A stretch of DNA of 64,000 nt, from assembly GCF_902859735.1 (NCBI RefSeq), contig NZ_CADIJY010000018.1, positions 1 to 64,000 of the forward strand, read 5' to 3'. The position numbers and the translations under genes are program-made. Position 1 is the first letter of the stretch, and every line of letters starts with the position of its first letter. The notes under the pieces are model-generated. The model made no database searches, was not told the origin of the DNA, and saw only the letters and a program-made list of their open reading frames with translations. Shown one piece after another: positions 15,832 through 26,724 of the stretch. This DNA is from Achromobacter aegrifaciens (GTDB lineage: Bacteria > Pseudomonadota > Gammaproteobacteria > Burkholderiales > Burkholderiaceae_B).

Positions 15832-15855
15832 GTTAATTCCCGTAACAGAATTAAC
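15832..15855 (+). other. Inverted repeat around the putative ttr transcription start
   Basis: GTTAATTC (15832-15839) and GAATTAAC (15848-15855) are perfect 8-bp arms around an 8-base loop. They are flanked by CCAAG (15821-15825) and CTTGG (15857-15861), which extend the symmetry. The repeat is just downstream of the FNR box and ends close to the ribosome site (GGAGAAG). It may bind a second regulator or fold in the leader mRNA. Confidence 0.5.
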
Positions 15856-15870
15856 GCTTGGAGAAGCACT

Positions 15871-16641
15871 ATGAGTACCCCCGCCAGCCCCCCGGAACCG
15901 CCACTCCCGGGTAAACGTGGCTTCCTGAAGGGCTTATTGGGGTTGGGGGCCGCGGCCACCGTTATTCCCATCCGCGCCGAGGCCACCGGCATCAACGGCC
16001 AGCCGCCGCGCCGTCCGGGCATGCCGGGCAAGCGCTACGGAATGGTGGTCGACATGCGCAAGTGCATCGGTTGCCAGTCCTGTACGGTCAGCTGCTCCAT
16101 GGAGAACCTGCCTCCCATCGGGCAGTTCCGCACCACCGTCCTGCAATACGAAGTCCTGCCCGACGCCGGCGGCCCCGCCTCCATGGTGATGCTGCCGCGC
16201 CTCTGCAACCATTGCGACAACCCGCCTTGCGTGCCCGTCTGTCCGGTGCAGGCCACCTTCCAGCGCGAAGACGGCATCGTGCTGGTCGATAACGAGCGCT
16301 GCGTGGGCTGCGCCTATTGCGTGCAGGCCTGTCCCTACGACGCCCGCTTCATCAACCACGAAACGCAGACCGCCGACAAATGCACGTTCTGCGAGCACCG
16401 TCTGGAAGCCGGGCTGCTGCCGGCCTGCGTGGAAAGCTGCGTGGGCGGCGCGCGCGTCATCGGCGACATGAATGATCCCGACAGCGCCATTTCCAAGCTG
16501 CTGGTCGAGCACAAGCAGGACATCAAGGTGCTCAAGCCCGAAATGAAGACCGATCCCCACGTCTACTACATCGGCCTGCCCGATGCGTTCGTCCACCAGG
16601 TCGACGGCCAGGCCGGCGTGCGGCTGGCTGGCGGTCATTGA
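15871..16641 (+). CDS. ttrB: Tetrathionate reductase iron-sulfur subunit TtrB
   Basis: A 256-aa ferredoxin-like subunit with four cysteine clusters for four [4Fe-4S] centres: CIGCQSCTVSC, CNHCDNPPCVPVC, CVGCAYCVQAC and CTFC...CVESC. An N-terminal hydrophobic segment (GFLKGLLGLGAAATVIP) follows a basic stretch and serves as export or anchor sequence. It passes electrons from the membrane subunit to TtrA in the periplasm. It is first in a B-C-A operon, the gene order known from Salmonella, with a perfect FNR box upstream. Related DmsB/PhsB subunits look similar; the order and the TtrA sequence decide the call. Confidence 0.85.
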   Translation: MSTPASPPEPPLPGKRGFLKGLLGLGAAATVIPIRAEATGINGQPPRRPGMPGKRYGMVVDMRKCIGCQSCTVSCSMENLPPIGQFRTTVLQYEVLPDAGGPASMVMLPRLCNHCDNPPCVPVCPVQATFQREDGIVLVDNERCVGCAYCVQACPYDARFINHETQTADKCTFCEHRLEAGLLPACVESCVGGARVIGDMNDPDSAISKLLVEHKQDIKVLKPEMKTDPHVYYIGLPDAFVHQVDGQAGVRLAGGH

Positions 16642-16660
16642 GCCATCGAAGGGGATGACC

Positions 16661-17695
16661 ATGCAGATCTCTGAATTGTTGACGCCGGTCTACGACGCCG
16701 CCTGGCTGCCGTGGGCCGTGCAGTACTTCTTCCTCATCGGCATCAGCGCCACCACTGCGCTGACCGCCGCTTTCGCGGCCTTTGGCAGCGCGGGTTCGCC
16801 CGCCCGCCGGTTGCTGCCCGCGGCCGTGACGGTGCTGCTGGTCAGCGCCATCGCCGCACCCGTGTCGCTGTTGGCGGACCTGCACCAGCCGGGCCGCTTC
16901 TGGCACTTCTACGCGCATTTCTCGCCCTGGTCCTGGATGTGGCTGGGCGCCTTGCTGCTGCCGGTGTTCGTGACCTTGGCGCTGCTGTTCTGCGCCGCCT
17001 GGTGGTGGGGCCGCATCGGCTGGGTGCGCGCGCTGGGCATGGCGCTGGCAGTGTCGGCGCTGTCGATCCTGGTCTATACCGGCGCCGAGGTCATGGTGCT
17101 GCGTTCGCGGCCGCTGTGGCACACGGTGTTCCTGCCGGTGAACTTTGCGCTGACCGCCTGGCTGGGCGCGCTGGGAGCCATGTTCCTGGTGGGCCGCTGG
17201 CTGCGGGGCGGCACGCGGGCCATGCCGGTGGAACTGTTGCGCAGCCTGAGCGTGACGGCGGTGGTGATGATGGCGCTGGGCGCCGGCGCCTGGGCGCTGC
17301 TGGGCCTCTTGGGCATGGACCCTTCGTTCGACGCCGCGCTGCGCCTGTTCGCCGAGTTCCCGATCTGGCGCGTCAGCCTGGCGGGCGCGGTGGCGACCGG
17401 CTTCTGCATGATCGCGCTGTTGCAGCGCCCGGCGCGCACGCTGGCCGCGCCGCTGCCTTCAGCGGCGCTGGCATTGACCATGTTGGCGGCTGCTTGGATC
17501 TTCCGCTGGGTGGTCTTCATGAGCGTGCAGGGCGTGCCGAAGTACGGCGCTGGCCTCTACCTGTACGACATGCCCTGGGGCAGCGATGGGTTGCTGGGCA
17601 TGGTGGGCGTGCTGGGCCTGTGCGTGGCGCTGGTCGCCGCCGTGACCTACGCCCTGGAACTGTTTCCGGCGCGCACGCGGGGCGTGGCGGCCTGA
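16661..17695 (+). CDS. ttrC: Tetrathionate reductase membrane subunit TtrC (NrfD family)
   Basis: A 344-aa NrfD-family integral membrane protein with about nine hydrophobic helices starting WAVQYFFLIGISATTALTAA. It would oxidise quinol and hand electrons to TtrB. The ATG at 16661 (MQISELL) is chosen because GAAGGGG lies 6 bp upstream; the ATG at 16655 would overlap that site. It follows ttrB by 19 bp and precedes ttrA. No cytochrome motif is present, as expected for TtrC. Confidence 0.85.
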   Translation: MQISELLTPVYDAAWLPWAVQYFFLIGISATTALTAAFAAFGSAGSPARRLLPAAVTVLLVSAIAAPVSLLADLHQPGRFWHFYAHFSPWSWMWLGALLLPVFVTLALLFCAAWWWGRIGWVRALGMALAVSALSILVYTGAEVMVLRSRPLWHTVFLPVNFALTAWLGALGAMFLVGRWLRGGTRAMPVELLRSLSVTAVVMMALGAGAWALLGLLGMDPSFDAALRLFAEFPIWRVSLAGAVATGFCMIALLQRPARTLAAPLPSAALALTMLAAAWIFRWVVFMSVQGVPKYGAGLYLYDMPWGSDGLLGMVGVLGLCVALVAAVTYALELFPARTRGVAA

Positions 17696-17707
17696 GCGCC
17701 GCCGCCC

Positions 17708-17729
17708 GGGCCTGTGTGTGCACAGGCCC
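17708..17729 (+). other. Perfect hairpin between ttrC and ttrA
   Basis: GGGCCTGTG (17708-17716), loop TGTG, CACAGGCCC (17721-17729) is a perfect 9-bp stem with a tetraloop and no T-run. It lies 18 bp before the ttrA start and may set the relative expression of TtrA by mRNA processing or partial termination. Confidence 0.5.
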
Positions 17730-17747
17730 TAGACGAAAGAACATGGA

Positions 17748-20700
17748 ATGAAAGCAATGGACAAGCAACACGAAGACGACAAGCGCGACGCCCCGCCGGA
17801 CGAGGCCGCCAATCAGCCGCGCGACGAGGCGCGGCGCAAGCTGATGGTGCGCGGCGGCGTGGTCGCCGGCGGCATGGCGGCGTTCGCGGCGGGCTACGGC
17901 GAGACCGTGGTCCGGGCCGTGAAGGGCCTGGCGCAAGGCACGGCGGGCGTGCCCACGGCGCATGCCGTGCGCGGCAATTCACTGACGCCGGAATTCCGCA
18001 TCGATCCCTTGACCGGCGTGCTCAGCGCCCAGCCGGGCCAGACGGTCAGCCCCTCCAGCTGCCTGGGCTGCTGGACCCAGTGCGGCGTGCGCCTGCGCGT
18101 GGACACGAAGGAAAACCGCATCCTGCGCGTGGCCGGCAACCCCTACCATCCGCTGGCCACGACCCGACCGGCCGCGATGGAAGCGCCGGTGCGCGAGGTC
18201 TATGCGCAACTGGGCGGCGACAACGGCCTGGAAGGACGCGCCACGTCCTGCGCGCGCGGTTCGGCCATGCTGGAGCAGATGAACAGCCCGTTCCGCGTGC
18301 TGCAGCCGCTCAAGCGCGTGGGCAAGCGCGGCGAGGGCAAGTGGCAGACCATCTCGTTCGAACAGCTGGTTCAGGAAGTCTGCGAAGGCGGCGATCTGTT
18401 TGGCGAAGGCCAGGTGGACGGCCTGCGCGCCATCTTTGACCGCGAAACGCCGCTGGATCCGCAGAATCCCGAGTATGGCGCCAAGGTCAACCAGTTCCTG
18501 TTCACCGACGCGTCCAACGAAGGCCGTACGCCGCTGATCCAGCGCTTTGCCGGGCAATCGTTCGGCACGGTGAATTTCAGCAACCACGGTTCCTATTGCG
18601 GCCAGAGCTTCCGCGTGGGCGCGGGGGCGGCGCTGGGCGATCTGAAGGGCATGCCCCACGGCAAGCCGGATTGGGACAACGCGCGCTTCGGCCTGTTCAT
18701 CGGCGCGGCGCCGGCGCAGGCCGGCAACCCGTTCCAGCGCCAGGCCCGCCAGTTGGCCGAGGCCCGCGTGCGGCCGGAAGAGACTGGCTTTACGTACGTG
18801 GTCGTGTCGCCGATGCTGCCTGCCTCGTCCAGCCTGTCGGCGGGATCGGGCAATGAATGGGTGCCGGTCAATCCGGCCGGCGACCTGGGTCTGGCCATGG
18901 GCCTGATCCGCTGGATCCTGGACAACGAACGTTACGATGCCCGCGCGCTGGCGCAGCCCGGCCCTGCGGCCATGAAGGCCGCGGGCGAGGCGGCCTGGAC
19001 CAACGCCACCCATCTGGTGGTGGCGGAACCTGGTCATCCCCGCCTGGGCAGTTTCCTGCGCGGCGCCGACCTGGGCTGGCCGCGTCCGGCCGATGCCGGC
19101 GAGAAGTGGGAAGACGTGTACGTCGTGCGCCTGGAAGACGGCACGCTGGCGCCGCACACCGCGGTCGCGCCCGCCACGCTGTTCGTGGACGACGCGGTCG
19201 CCGCGCCCGGCATGGATGGCGCGCCAGAAGCGCTGCGCGTGCGCAGTTCGCTGTCGCTGCTGCGCGAGGAAGCGCGCCGCAAGACGCTGGACGAATACGC
19301 GGAACTGAGCGGCGTGCCGGCCGCCAAGATCGCGTCGCTGGCCGAGCGTTTCACCAGCTACGGCAAGCGCGCCGTGGCCGATGCGCACGGAGGCACCATG
19401 AGCGGCTCGGGCTTCTATACGGCCTATGCCATCGCCATGCTGAACACGCTGGTGGGCAACCTCAACGTGGAAGGCGGCCTGGTGCTGGACGCGGGTCCGT
19501 TCCCCCCCTATGGGCAGGGGCCGCGCTACAACATCGCCGGCTTTGCCAACCGCGCCACGCCCAAGGGCGTGGGCCTGTCGCGCAACCGCTTCCCGTACGA
19601 GAAGTCCAGCGAGTTCAAGCGCAAAAAGGCCGCCGGCCAATCGGTCTATCCGGCCGCGGCGCCCTGGTATCCGGCCACCGGCGGGCTCAGCTCGGAAATG
19701 CTGGCGTCCGCGCTGGCGGGCTATCCGTACCATGCCAAGGTCTGGTTCAACCACATGAGCAACCCGATCTACGGCATCGTCGGCCTGAAGAGCGTCATCA
19801 TCGACAAGATGAAGGATCCGCGCCTCTTGCCGCTGTCGGTATCGATCAATCCCTTCATCAACGAGACCAACGCGCTGGCCGACTACATCGTGCCGGATAC
19901 GGTGACCTACGAAAGCTGGGGCGTCTCCGCGCCCTGGGCGGACGTGGTGGCCAAGGCGTCCACCGTGCGCTGGCCGGCCGTGCAGCCGCGCGTGGCGCGT
20001 ACCGCCACGGATGAGCCGGTCTGCCTGGAAACCTTCCTGATCGCCTGCGCCAAGCGGCTGGGCATGCCGGGCTTCGGCGCGGGCGCCATCTCCGACAAGG
20101 ACGGCGCCAAGTACGCGCTGGACACGCCGGAGGACTTCTTCCTGCGCGGCATCGCCAACATTGCCTTCGCGGCGGGCAAGCCCGTGCCCGAGGCCAGCGA
20201 CGACGACATGGCGCTCACCGGCGTGGACCGCTATGGTGCGCTGTTGCAGCAGAAGCTCAAGCCGGGCGAATGGCGTCAGGTGGCCATGGTGATGAGCCGT
20301 GGCGGGCGCTTCGACAAAGTGCAGGATGCCTGGGTGGAAGAGGGCGGAACGCGGCAGACGCGCATGGCCTATGCCAAGCCGCTGCAGGTCTGGAGCGAGG
20401 AACTGGCGGGCTTTCGCCATTCCATGACGGGCGAGCGCTACAGCGGCTGTCCGACCTGGTACCCGACGCGGCTGGCCGACGGCAGCGACATGCGCGCGCA
20501 ATACACGCGGCAGGACTGGCCCTTCCTGCTCAGCTCGTTCAAGTCCAACCTGATGAGCTCCATGTCCATCGGCGTGAACCGGTTGCGCCAGGTGCATCCG
20601 CACAACCCGGTATCGATCAACCGGCAGGACGGCGAACGCCTGGGCATCCGTAACGGCGATGCGGTGCGCATCGTGACGCCGGGCGGCGCGGTGACCGGGC

Positions 20701-20957
20701 TGGCGCTGCTGCGCGACGGCATCCAGCCGGGCGCGGTGGGCATCGAGCACGGCTACGGCCACACTGAGTTGGGCGCCCGCGCGCACGTGGTGGATGGCAA
20801 GCCCATGGCGCACGATCCGGCGCTGGCCGCGGGCGTGAACCTGAACGACCTGGGATTCGGCGACGCCACGCGCGGCGAGCACGCCAACGTCTGGATCGAT
20901 TGGGTGTCCGGCGCGGCGGTGCGCCAGGGGCTGCCGGCGCGGATCGAGCGGGTCTGA
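17748..20957 (+). CDS. ttrA: Tetrathionate reductase catalytic subunit TtrA (molybdopterin)
   Basis: A 1069-aa DMSO-reductase-family enzyme that reduces tetrathionate to thiosulfate in the periplasm. A twin-arginine signal (RR at 29-30 before KLMVRGGVVAGGMAAFAAG) is followed by the [4Fe-4S] motif C105-x2-C108-x3-C112 with C168. The Mo ligand is probably C284 in NHGSYCGQS, and SFGTVNFSNHGSYCG is typical of TtrA. The C-terminal cofactor-binding domain includes NPVSINRQDGERLGIRNGD. A start at 17757 is also possible. No ttrRS two-component genes are adjacent, so control seems to rest on the FNR box. Length is slightly above the usual 1000-1030 aa. Confidence 0.88.
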   Translation: MKAMDKQHEDDKRDAPPDEAANQPRDEARRKLMVRGGVVAGGMAAFAAGYGETVVRAVKGLAQGTAGVPTAHAVRGNSLTPEFRIDPLTGVLSAQPGQTVSPSSCLGCWTQCGVRLRVDTKENRILRVAGNPYHPLATTRPAAMEAPVREVYAQLGGDNGLEGRATSCARGSAMLEQMNSPFRVLQPLKRVGKRGEGKWQTISFEQLVQEVCEGGDLFGEGQVDGLRAIFDRETPLDPQNPEYGAKVNQFLFTDASNEGRTPLIQRFAGQSFGTVNFSNHGSYCGQSFRVGAGAALGDLKGMPHGKPDWDNARFGLFIGAAPAQAGNPFQRQARQLAEARVRPEETGFTYVVVSPMLPASSSLSAGSGNEWVPVNPAGDLGLAMGLIRWILDNERYDARALAQPGPAAMKAAGEAAWTNATHLVVAEPGHPRLGSFLRGADLGWPRPADAGEKWEDVYVVRLEDGTLAPHTAVAPATLFVDDAVAAPGMDGAPEALRVRSSLSLLREEARRKTLDEYAELSGVPAAKIASLAERFTSYGKRAVADAHGGTMSGSGFYTAYAIAMLNTLVGNLNVEGGLVLDAGPFPPYGQGPRYNIAGFANRATPKGVGLSRNRFPYEKSSEFKRKKAAGQSVYPAAAPWYPATGGLSSEMLASALAGYPYHAKVWFNHMSNPIYGIVGLKSVIIDKMKDPRLLPLSVSINPFINETNALADYIVPDTVTYESWGVSAPWADVVAKASTVRWPAVQPRVARTATDEPVCLETFLIACAKRLGMPGFGAGAISDKDGAKYALDTPEDFFLRGIANIAFAAGKPVPEASDDDMALTGVDRYGALLQQKLKPGEWRQVAMVMSRGGRFDKVQDAWVEEGGTRQTRMAYAKPLQVWSEELAGFRHSMTGERYSGCPTWYPTRLADGSDMRAQYTRQDWPFLLSSFKSNLMSSMSIGVNRLRQVHPHNPVSINRQDGERLGIRNGDAVRIVTPGGAVTGLALLRDGIQPGAVGIEHGYGHTELGARAHVVDGKPMAHDPALAAGVNLNDLGFGDATRGEHANVWIDWVSGAAVRQGLPARIERV

Positions 20958-20984
20958 GGACGCAGGCGGCCGGTATCGTGCGCC

Positions 20985-22301
20985 TCAGGGCACGACGGTA
21001 TCGGCCACCAGCGCCAGTCCATCCGCATGGATGCCGACGCCGGATAGCGCGCCGCCCAGGTCGCCCGGCCGCGCGGCGGCCGTGCCGGACCTGCTGACGC
21101 GGATCTCCACCCGCACCTTGCTGGCGCGCGACAAGGTCGCGTCCGGCGACATGGCGCTGCTGTCGTCCAGCACGAAATCCCGCGGCAGGTCCGAGACCTG
21201 CATGCGCAGGATTGCCAGCGGCATGCGCGACCCTTCCTCGGGACGCGCAAGGATGAACACGGTGTCGGAGGGCTGGACCCGCCCGCGCAGCGCGTCGGCG
21301 ATGCTGGCGCGTCCGCTGATGCGGGCGGCGGTGGCGGAGGGCGCGGGCGCCGCGCCGGCGGACGCAGGAGCCGATGCCGAGACAGGGGCGGATCCGGGGG
21401 GCGAAGCCGCGGATCCCGCGGTCGATGCGCCGGCAGTTGTACTGGCAGGCGCGGCCGCCATGGCGCGCGCCTGCGCGATGTTGGACTGGATCTGCCGCGC
21501 GGCTTCCGAGTCCGGCGGCAACTGGGCCTGCAACCGTTCCCAATGCGCCAGCGCCTCGGCGGCGTCGCCGCGGCGCAACGCCATCATGCCGGCCAGGGCC
21601 AGGGCCTTGGGCTGGTCCGGTTGTGCGGCGAGGGCTTGCGCCACTGCCGCGATGGAGGCTTCGTCGGGGTTGCCCTGGTTGGCCGACAGCAGCGCGTCGG
21701 CCAGGTCGGCCAGTACCGCGGGCTGGCCCGGGACCAGGCGCAGCACCTGCTGGTAGGCCGCCACCGCATCGACATAGCGTCCCAGGGTTTCATACGAACG
21801 CGCCAGCATGTACCAGCCGTCGGCGTCATCGGGCGCGGTCCGCAGCCGCTGGGCCAGGGCATTGATGGCCAGCGTCATGTCGGTGCCGGTATCGGCCGCG
21901 TGGGGTTCGGCGGGCTGGCCCGCGCTGGCGCTGGCCGCCGCTCGCGGGTTGCCCAATTGGCCGTACAGCAGCACGGCCGCCACCGGGATCAGCACGGTCA
22001 GCAGGCAGGCGGCGGTGATGCCCGCGCGCTGCCCGGCCCAGGGCGCGCTGCGCCCGCGCCGCAGGTCCAGATCCTGCAGCAGGTCGCGCTGCAGCTCTTC
22101 TTCCGCACGCATGCCGGCGGCGGCAGTGAGGCTGCCGTTGTCCATGTCGCGGCGCAACTGCTCGCGCTGCGCCAGATAGAACGCGCGCACATTGGCCTCG
22201 GATTCGGGTTGCGCGGCGGGCGCGCGCCGCAGCAAGGGCGGGACCAGGCAGAGCAGGGTCGCCAGCAGCAGGAGCACCACGATGATCCAGAGTGTGGTCA
22301 T
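20985..22301 (-). CDS. ccmI: Cytochrome c biogenesis protein CcmI (with TPR domain)
   Basis: A 438-aa protein. Two N-terminal membrane helices (LWIIVVLLLLATLLCLVPPLL and about residues 93-113) surround a coiled segment with REQLRRDMDNGSL. TPR repeats follow (ADGWYMLARSYETLGRYVDAV and onwards), then an Ala/Pro-rich linker and a C-terminal beta-rich domain. CcmI holds apocytochrome c during heme attachment; in enteric bacteria this part is the CcmH C-terminus. It overlaps ccmH by 4 bp. It is the last gene of the nap-ccm unit and ends 27 bp from the convergent ttrA, with no visible strong terminator between. Confidence 0.93.
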   Translation of the reverse strand: MTTLWIIVVLLLLATLLCLVPPLLRRAPAAQPESEANVRAFYLAQREQLRRDMDNGSLTAAAGMRAEEELQRDLLQDLDLRRGRSAPWAGQRAGITAACLLTVLIPVAAVLLYGQLGNPRAAASASAGQPAEPHAADTGTDMTLAINALAQRLRTAPDDADGWYMLARSYETLGRYVDAVAAYQQVLRLVPGQPAVLADLADALLSANQGNPDEASIAAVAQALAAQPDQPKALALAGMMALRRGDAAEALAHWERLQAQLPPDSEAARQIQSNIAQARAMAAAPASTTAGASTAGSAASPPGSAPVSASAPASAGAAPAPSATAARISGRASIADALRGRVQPSDTVFILARPEEGSRMPLAILRMQVSDLPRDFVLDDSSAMSPDATLSRASKVRVEIRVSRSGTAAARPGDLGGALSGVGIHADGLALVADTVVP

Positions 22302-22792
22302 GAGCCGGTATCCAGGAAGCGCGCCGCGCGCGCGCGTTCGTCGGCGGTCAGGGGGGCGCGCGCGCCGGCGCGGCGCTTCAAGGTGCGTACCAGCACTACG
22401 AAGCCCAGCGCCAGCAGGGCGAAGGGTCCCAGCCACAGCAGCCAGGTGATGGGTTTGAAGGGCGGGTCGTAGCGCACGAAGTCGCCATAGCGGTCTTCGA
22501 AGAACTGCATGATCTGCGTGTCGCTGCGGCCTTCCGCCAATTGATCGCGGATCAGCTTGCGCATGTCCTGGGCCAATGGCGCGTTCGACTCGGCCAGGGT
22601 CTGGTTCTGGCACACCAGGCAGCGCAGTCCATGGGCCAGCTTGTCGGCGCGTTGTTCCAGGACAGGCGGCAAGGGCTGCGCGGCGCCGGCGTGGACTTGC
22701 GCGCGCGCGGCGGCGGCCAAGGCCAGCGCCAGCAGCAGGGCGCGGAGGGCGGCCCGCAACAGGCTGCAAGACAGGGCAGCGGGCCGCTTCAT
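22298..22792 (-). CDS. ccmH: Cytochrome c biogenesis protein CcmH
   Basis: A 164-aa protein with a signal peptide, the redox motif LRCLVCQNQT (Cys-x2-Cys), and a C-terminal membrane anchor (ITWLLWLGPFALLALGFVVLV). It reduces the disulfide of apocytochrome CXXCH sites before heme ligation. The start at 22792 gives the normal length and overlaps the ccmG stop by 4 bp; the frame beyond it is a shadow. Confidence 0.94.
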   Translation of the reverse strand: MKRPAALSCSLLRAALRALLLALALAAAARAQVHAGAAQPLPPVLEQRADKLAHGLRCLVCQNQTLAESNAPLAQDMRKLIRDQLAEGRSDTQIMQFFEDRYGDFVRYDPPFKPITWLLWLGPFALLALGFVVLVRTLKRRAGARAPLTADERARAARFLDTGS

Positions 22793-23309
22793 CGCAGCGC
22801 CTCGATGGCGGGCTGGATGCGGTCGCGCCAGATCTCGGGCGTGATCAGGCCCAGCTGCTTGTAGCGGATGCGGCCGTCGCGGTCGATCACGAAGGTCTCG
22901 GGCACGCCGTACACGCCATATTCGATGCCGACGCGGCCGTCGATGTCGCTGGCGGATGCGATGTAGGGATTGCCGTTGCGCGCCAGCCAGGCTTCGGCTT
23001 CTTCCGGCTTGTCCTTGTAGTTCAAGCCGTACAGCGGAATGCCGTGGCGCCGGGCGGCTTCGCGCAGCACCGGCAGTTCGTCCTTGCATGGCCCGCACCA
23101 GGAGGCCCACACATTCAGCAGCCAGACCTGGCCGCGCAGCGATTGCACCTCCAGCTTTTTGCCGGGATCCAGCAGGACGGGCAGGCCGATGGCGGGGGCG
23201 GGCTTGTCGATCATGGCCGAGGGAACCGCCCGCGGATCGCGCGACAGGCCCATCGCCAGGAACACGGCCATGGCCAGGAAGGCGGCCAGCGGCACCAGGT
23301 AACGCAGCA

Positions 23310-23310
<1 letters not shown>
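22789..23310 (-). CDS. ccmG: Thiol:disulfide interchange protein CcmG / DsbE
   Basis: A 173-aa membrane-anchored thioredoxin-fold protein with an N-terminal helix (YLVPLAAFLAMAVFLAMGL). The active site WASWCGPC and the family-specific YGVYGVPETFVID (cis-Pro loop) are present. It keeps CcmH and apocytochrome cysteines reduced in the periplasm. It is in the contiguous ccm unit between ccmF and ccmH. Confidence 0.94.
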
Positions 23311-25312
<2,002 letters not shown>

Positions 25313-25316
<4 letters not shown>

Positions 25317-25768
25317 TGCGCCTCCGCGCGCATGGCGTTGGGCCCGGCGCCCGCGCGCTTGAGCGCATCGGCGGCCTCGGGCGGCATGTAGTTCTCGTCG
25401 TGCTTGGCCAGCACCTCGGTGGCGCGGAACACGCCGTCCGGCCCCAGCTTGCCGGCCACCACCACGCCCTTACCCTCGCGGAACAGGTCGGGCAGCAGTC
25501 CCTGGTAGGTCACCGGTACGGTGTGCGCGGTGTCCGTCACCACGAAGCGCAGCGTCAGCCCGTCGGCCTCGCGGCGCAGCGACCCCTGCTCCACCAGGCC
25601 GCCGACGCGGAAGCTGCCGCTGGCGGGCGCTTCCTTGGCCACCACCTGCGTGGGGCTGAAGAAAAACACCAGGTTGGATTGCAGGGCATTGAGCACCAGC
25701 GCGGCGGCCGCGGCCAGAAGGCCCAGGCCGCCCAGGATGGCCAGCGCGCGGCGCTTGCGCGGGCTCAT
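25313..25768 (-). CDS. ccmE: Heme chaperone CcmE
   Basis: A 151-aa protein with one N-terminal membrane helix and a beta-barrel domain. The heme-binding histidine is H123 in [11 protein letters not shown], the canonical HxxxY-type site. It carries heme covalently from CcmC to CcmF. It overlaps both neighbours by 4 bp. Confidence 0.95.
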
Positions 25769-25932
25769 CGCGCCGTCCCGTCAGCGCGGGCGGTATTCTG
25801 CGCCGCGCGCCGGGCGCGGCTACGGCGCCATAACACCAACGCTTCCAGGCCGATCAGCGCCAGCGTCACGCCGTACGCACCCAGCAGATAGGGGCTGTGG
25901 CCTTGCAGCGAGAACAGCGCTTGCCAGCTCAT
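25765..25932 (-). CDS. ccmD: Heme exporter protein CcmD
   Basis: A 55-aa single-helix membrane protein starting [20 protein letters not shown], with a central helix and a basic C-terminus, the usual CcmD pattern. It aids release of heme-loaded CcmE from CcmC. It overlaps ccmC and ccmE by 4 bp each. Confidence 0.9.
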   Translation of the reverse strand: MSWQALFSLQGHSPYLLGAYGVTLALIGLEALVLWRRSRARRAAQNTARADGTAR

Positions 25933-26717
25933 GCCGCCTCCCGCCGCGTCCGGTCCGAGCGGACCGCACCCGGCTCGCGCTCGGCAATGATGCCGCGCAC
26001 GCGCGCCAGCGCGGCCGCTGCGCTGTAGAGCCAGAACGCCGCCACCATCAGCAGCATCGCGGTCACCATGATATGGGCCATGCTGGGCGCGGTGGTGAGA
26101 TTGATCGATGCGCCCTGATGCAGCGTGCTCCACCAGCGCACCGAAAAATAGATGATGGGCACGTTGATCACGCCCGCCAGCACCAGGATGGCGCCGCCGC
26201 GGTCGGCGCGCTGCGCGTCGTCGGCAGCGGCTGCCTGCAAGGCCATGAAACCCAGGTACAGGAACAGTAGTATCAGTTCGGAGGTGAGCCGCGCGTCCCA
26301 TACCCACCAGGCGCCCCAGGTCGGCTTGCCCCACAGCGCGCCGGTCCACAGGGTCAGGAAGGTGAACAGCGTGCCGGTGGGAGCCAGCGCCCGCATCATC
26401 ATGAACGACAGGCGGGTATTGAAGATCAGTCCCAGCGTGGCGTACAGCGCCATGACCAGGTACAGGAACATCGACATCCAGGCCGCCCCGACATGGATGA
26501 AGAGGATGCGGTAGACCTCGCCCTGCTGGCTGTCGGTGGGGGCGACGGCCAGCCCCACATACAGGCCTGCGGCCGCGAACAGCGCGGCGCCCAGCGCCAG
26601 CCACGGAATCATGCGGCCTGCCAGCGGATAGAAGGCAGCGGGCGAGGCGTAGCGCAGCCAGCCCGCGCCGGCTGCCGCGGCGGGCGGATATGCATTCAGG
26701 GCAGGGTGCTTGTGCAT
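25929..26717 (-). CDS. ccmC: Heme exporter protein CcmC
   Basis: A 262-aa, six-helix protein with the WWD motif WGAWWVWDARLTSELIL and the flanking heme-ligand histidines (FIHVGAAWMS; STLHQGAS). It loads heme onto CcmE at the periplasmic face. The N-terminus carries about 20 extra residues relative to the shortest homologues (MHKHPALNAYPPAAAAG); a downstream start is possible but not needed. Confidence 0.94.
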   Translation of the reverse strand: MHKHPALNAYPPAAAAGAGWLRYASPAAFYPLAGRMIPWLALGAALFAAAGLYVGLAVAPTDSQQGEVYRILFIHVGAAWMSMFLYLVMALYATLGLIFNTRLSFMMMRALAPTGTLFTFLTLWTGALWGKPTWGAWWVWDARLTSELILLFLYLGFMALQAAAADDAQRADRGGAILVLAGVINVPIIYFSVRWWSTLHQGASINLTTAPSMAHIMVTAMLLMVAAFWLYSAAAALARVRGIIAEREPGAVRSDRTRREAA

Positions 26718-26724
26718 GGCGTCC

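Noticed and set aside
17979-20882. 967-aa minus-strand frame inside ttrA
   Set aside because: His/Arg/Gln-rich shadow without start context; ttrA on the other strand has all cofactor motifs.
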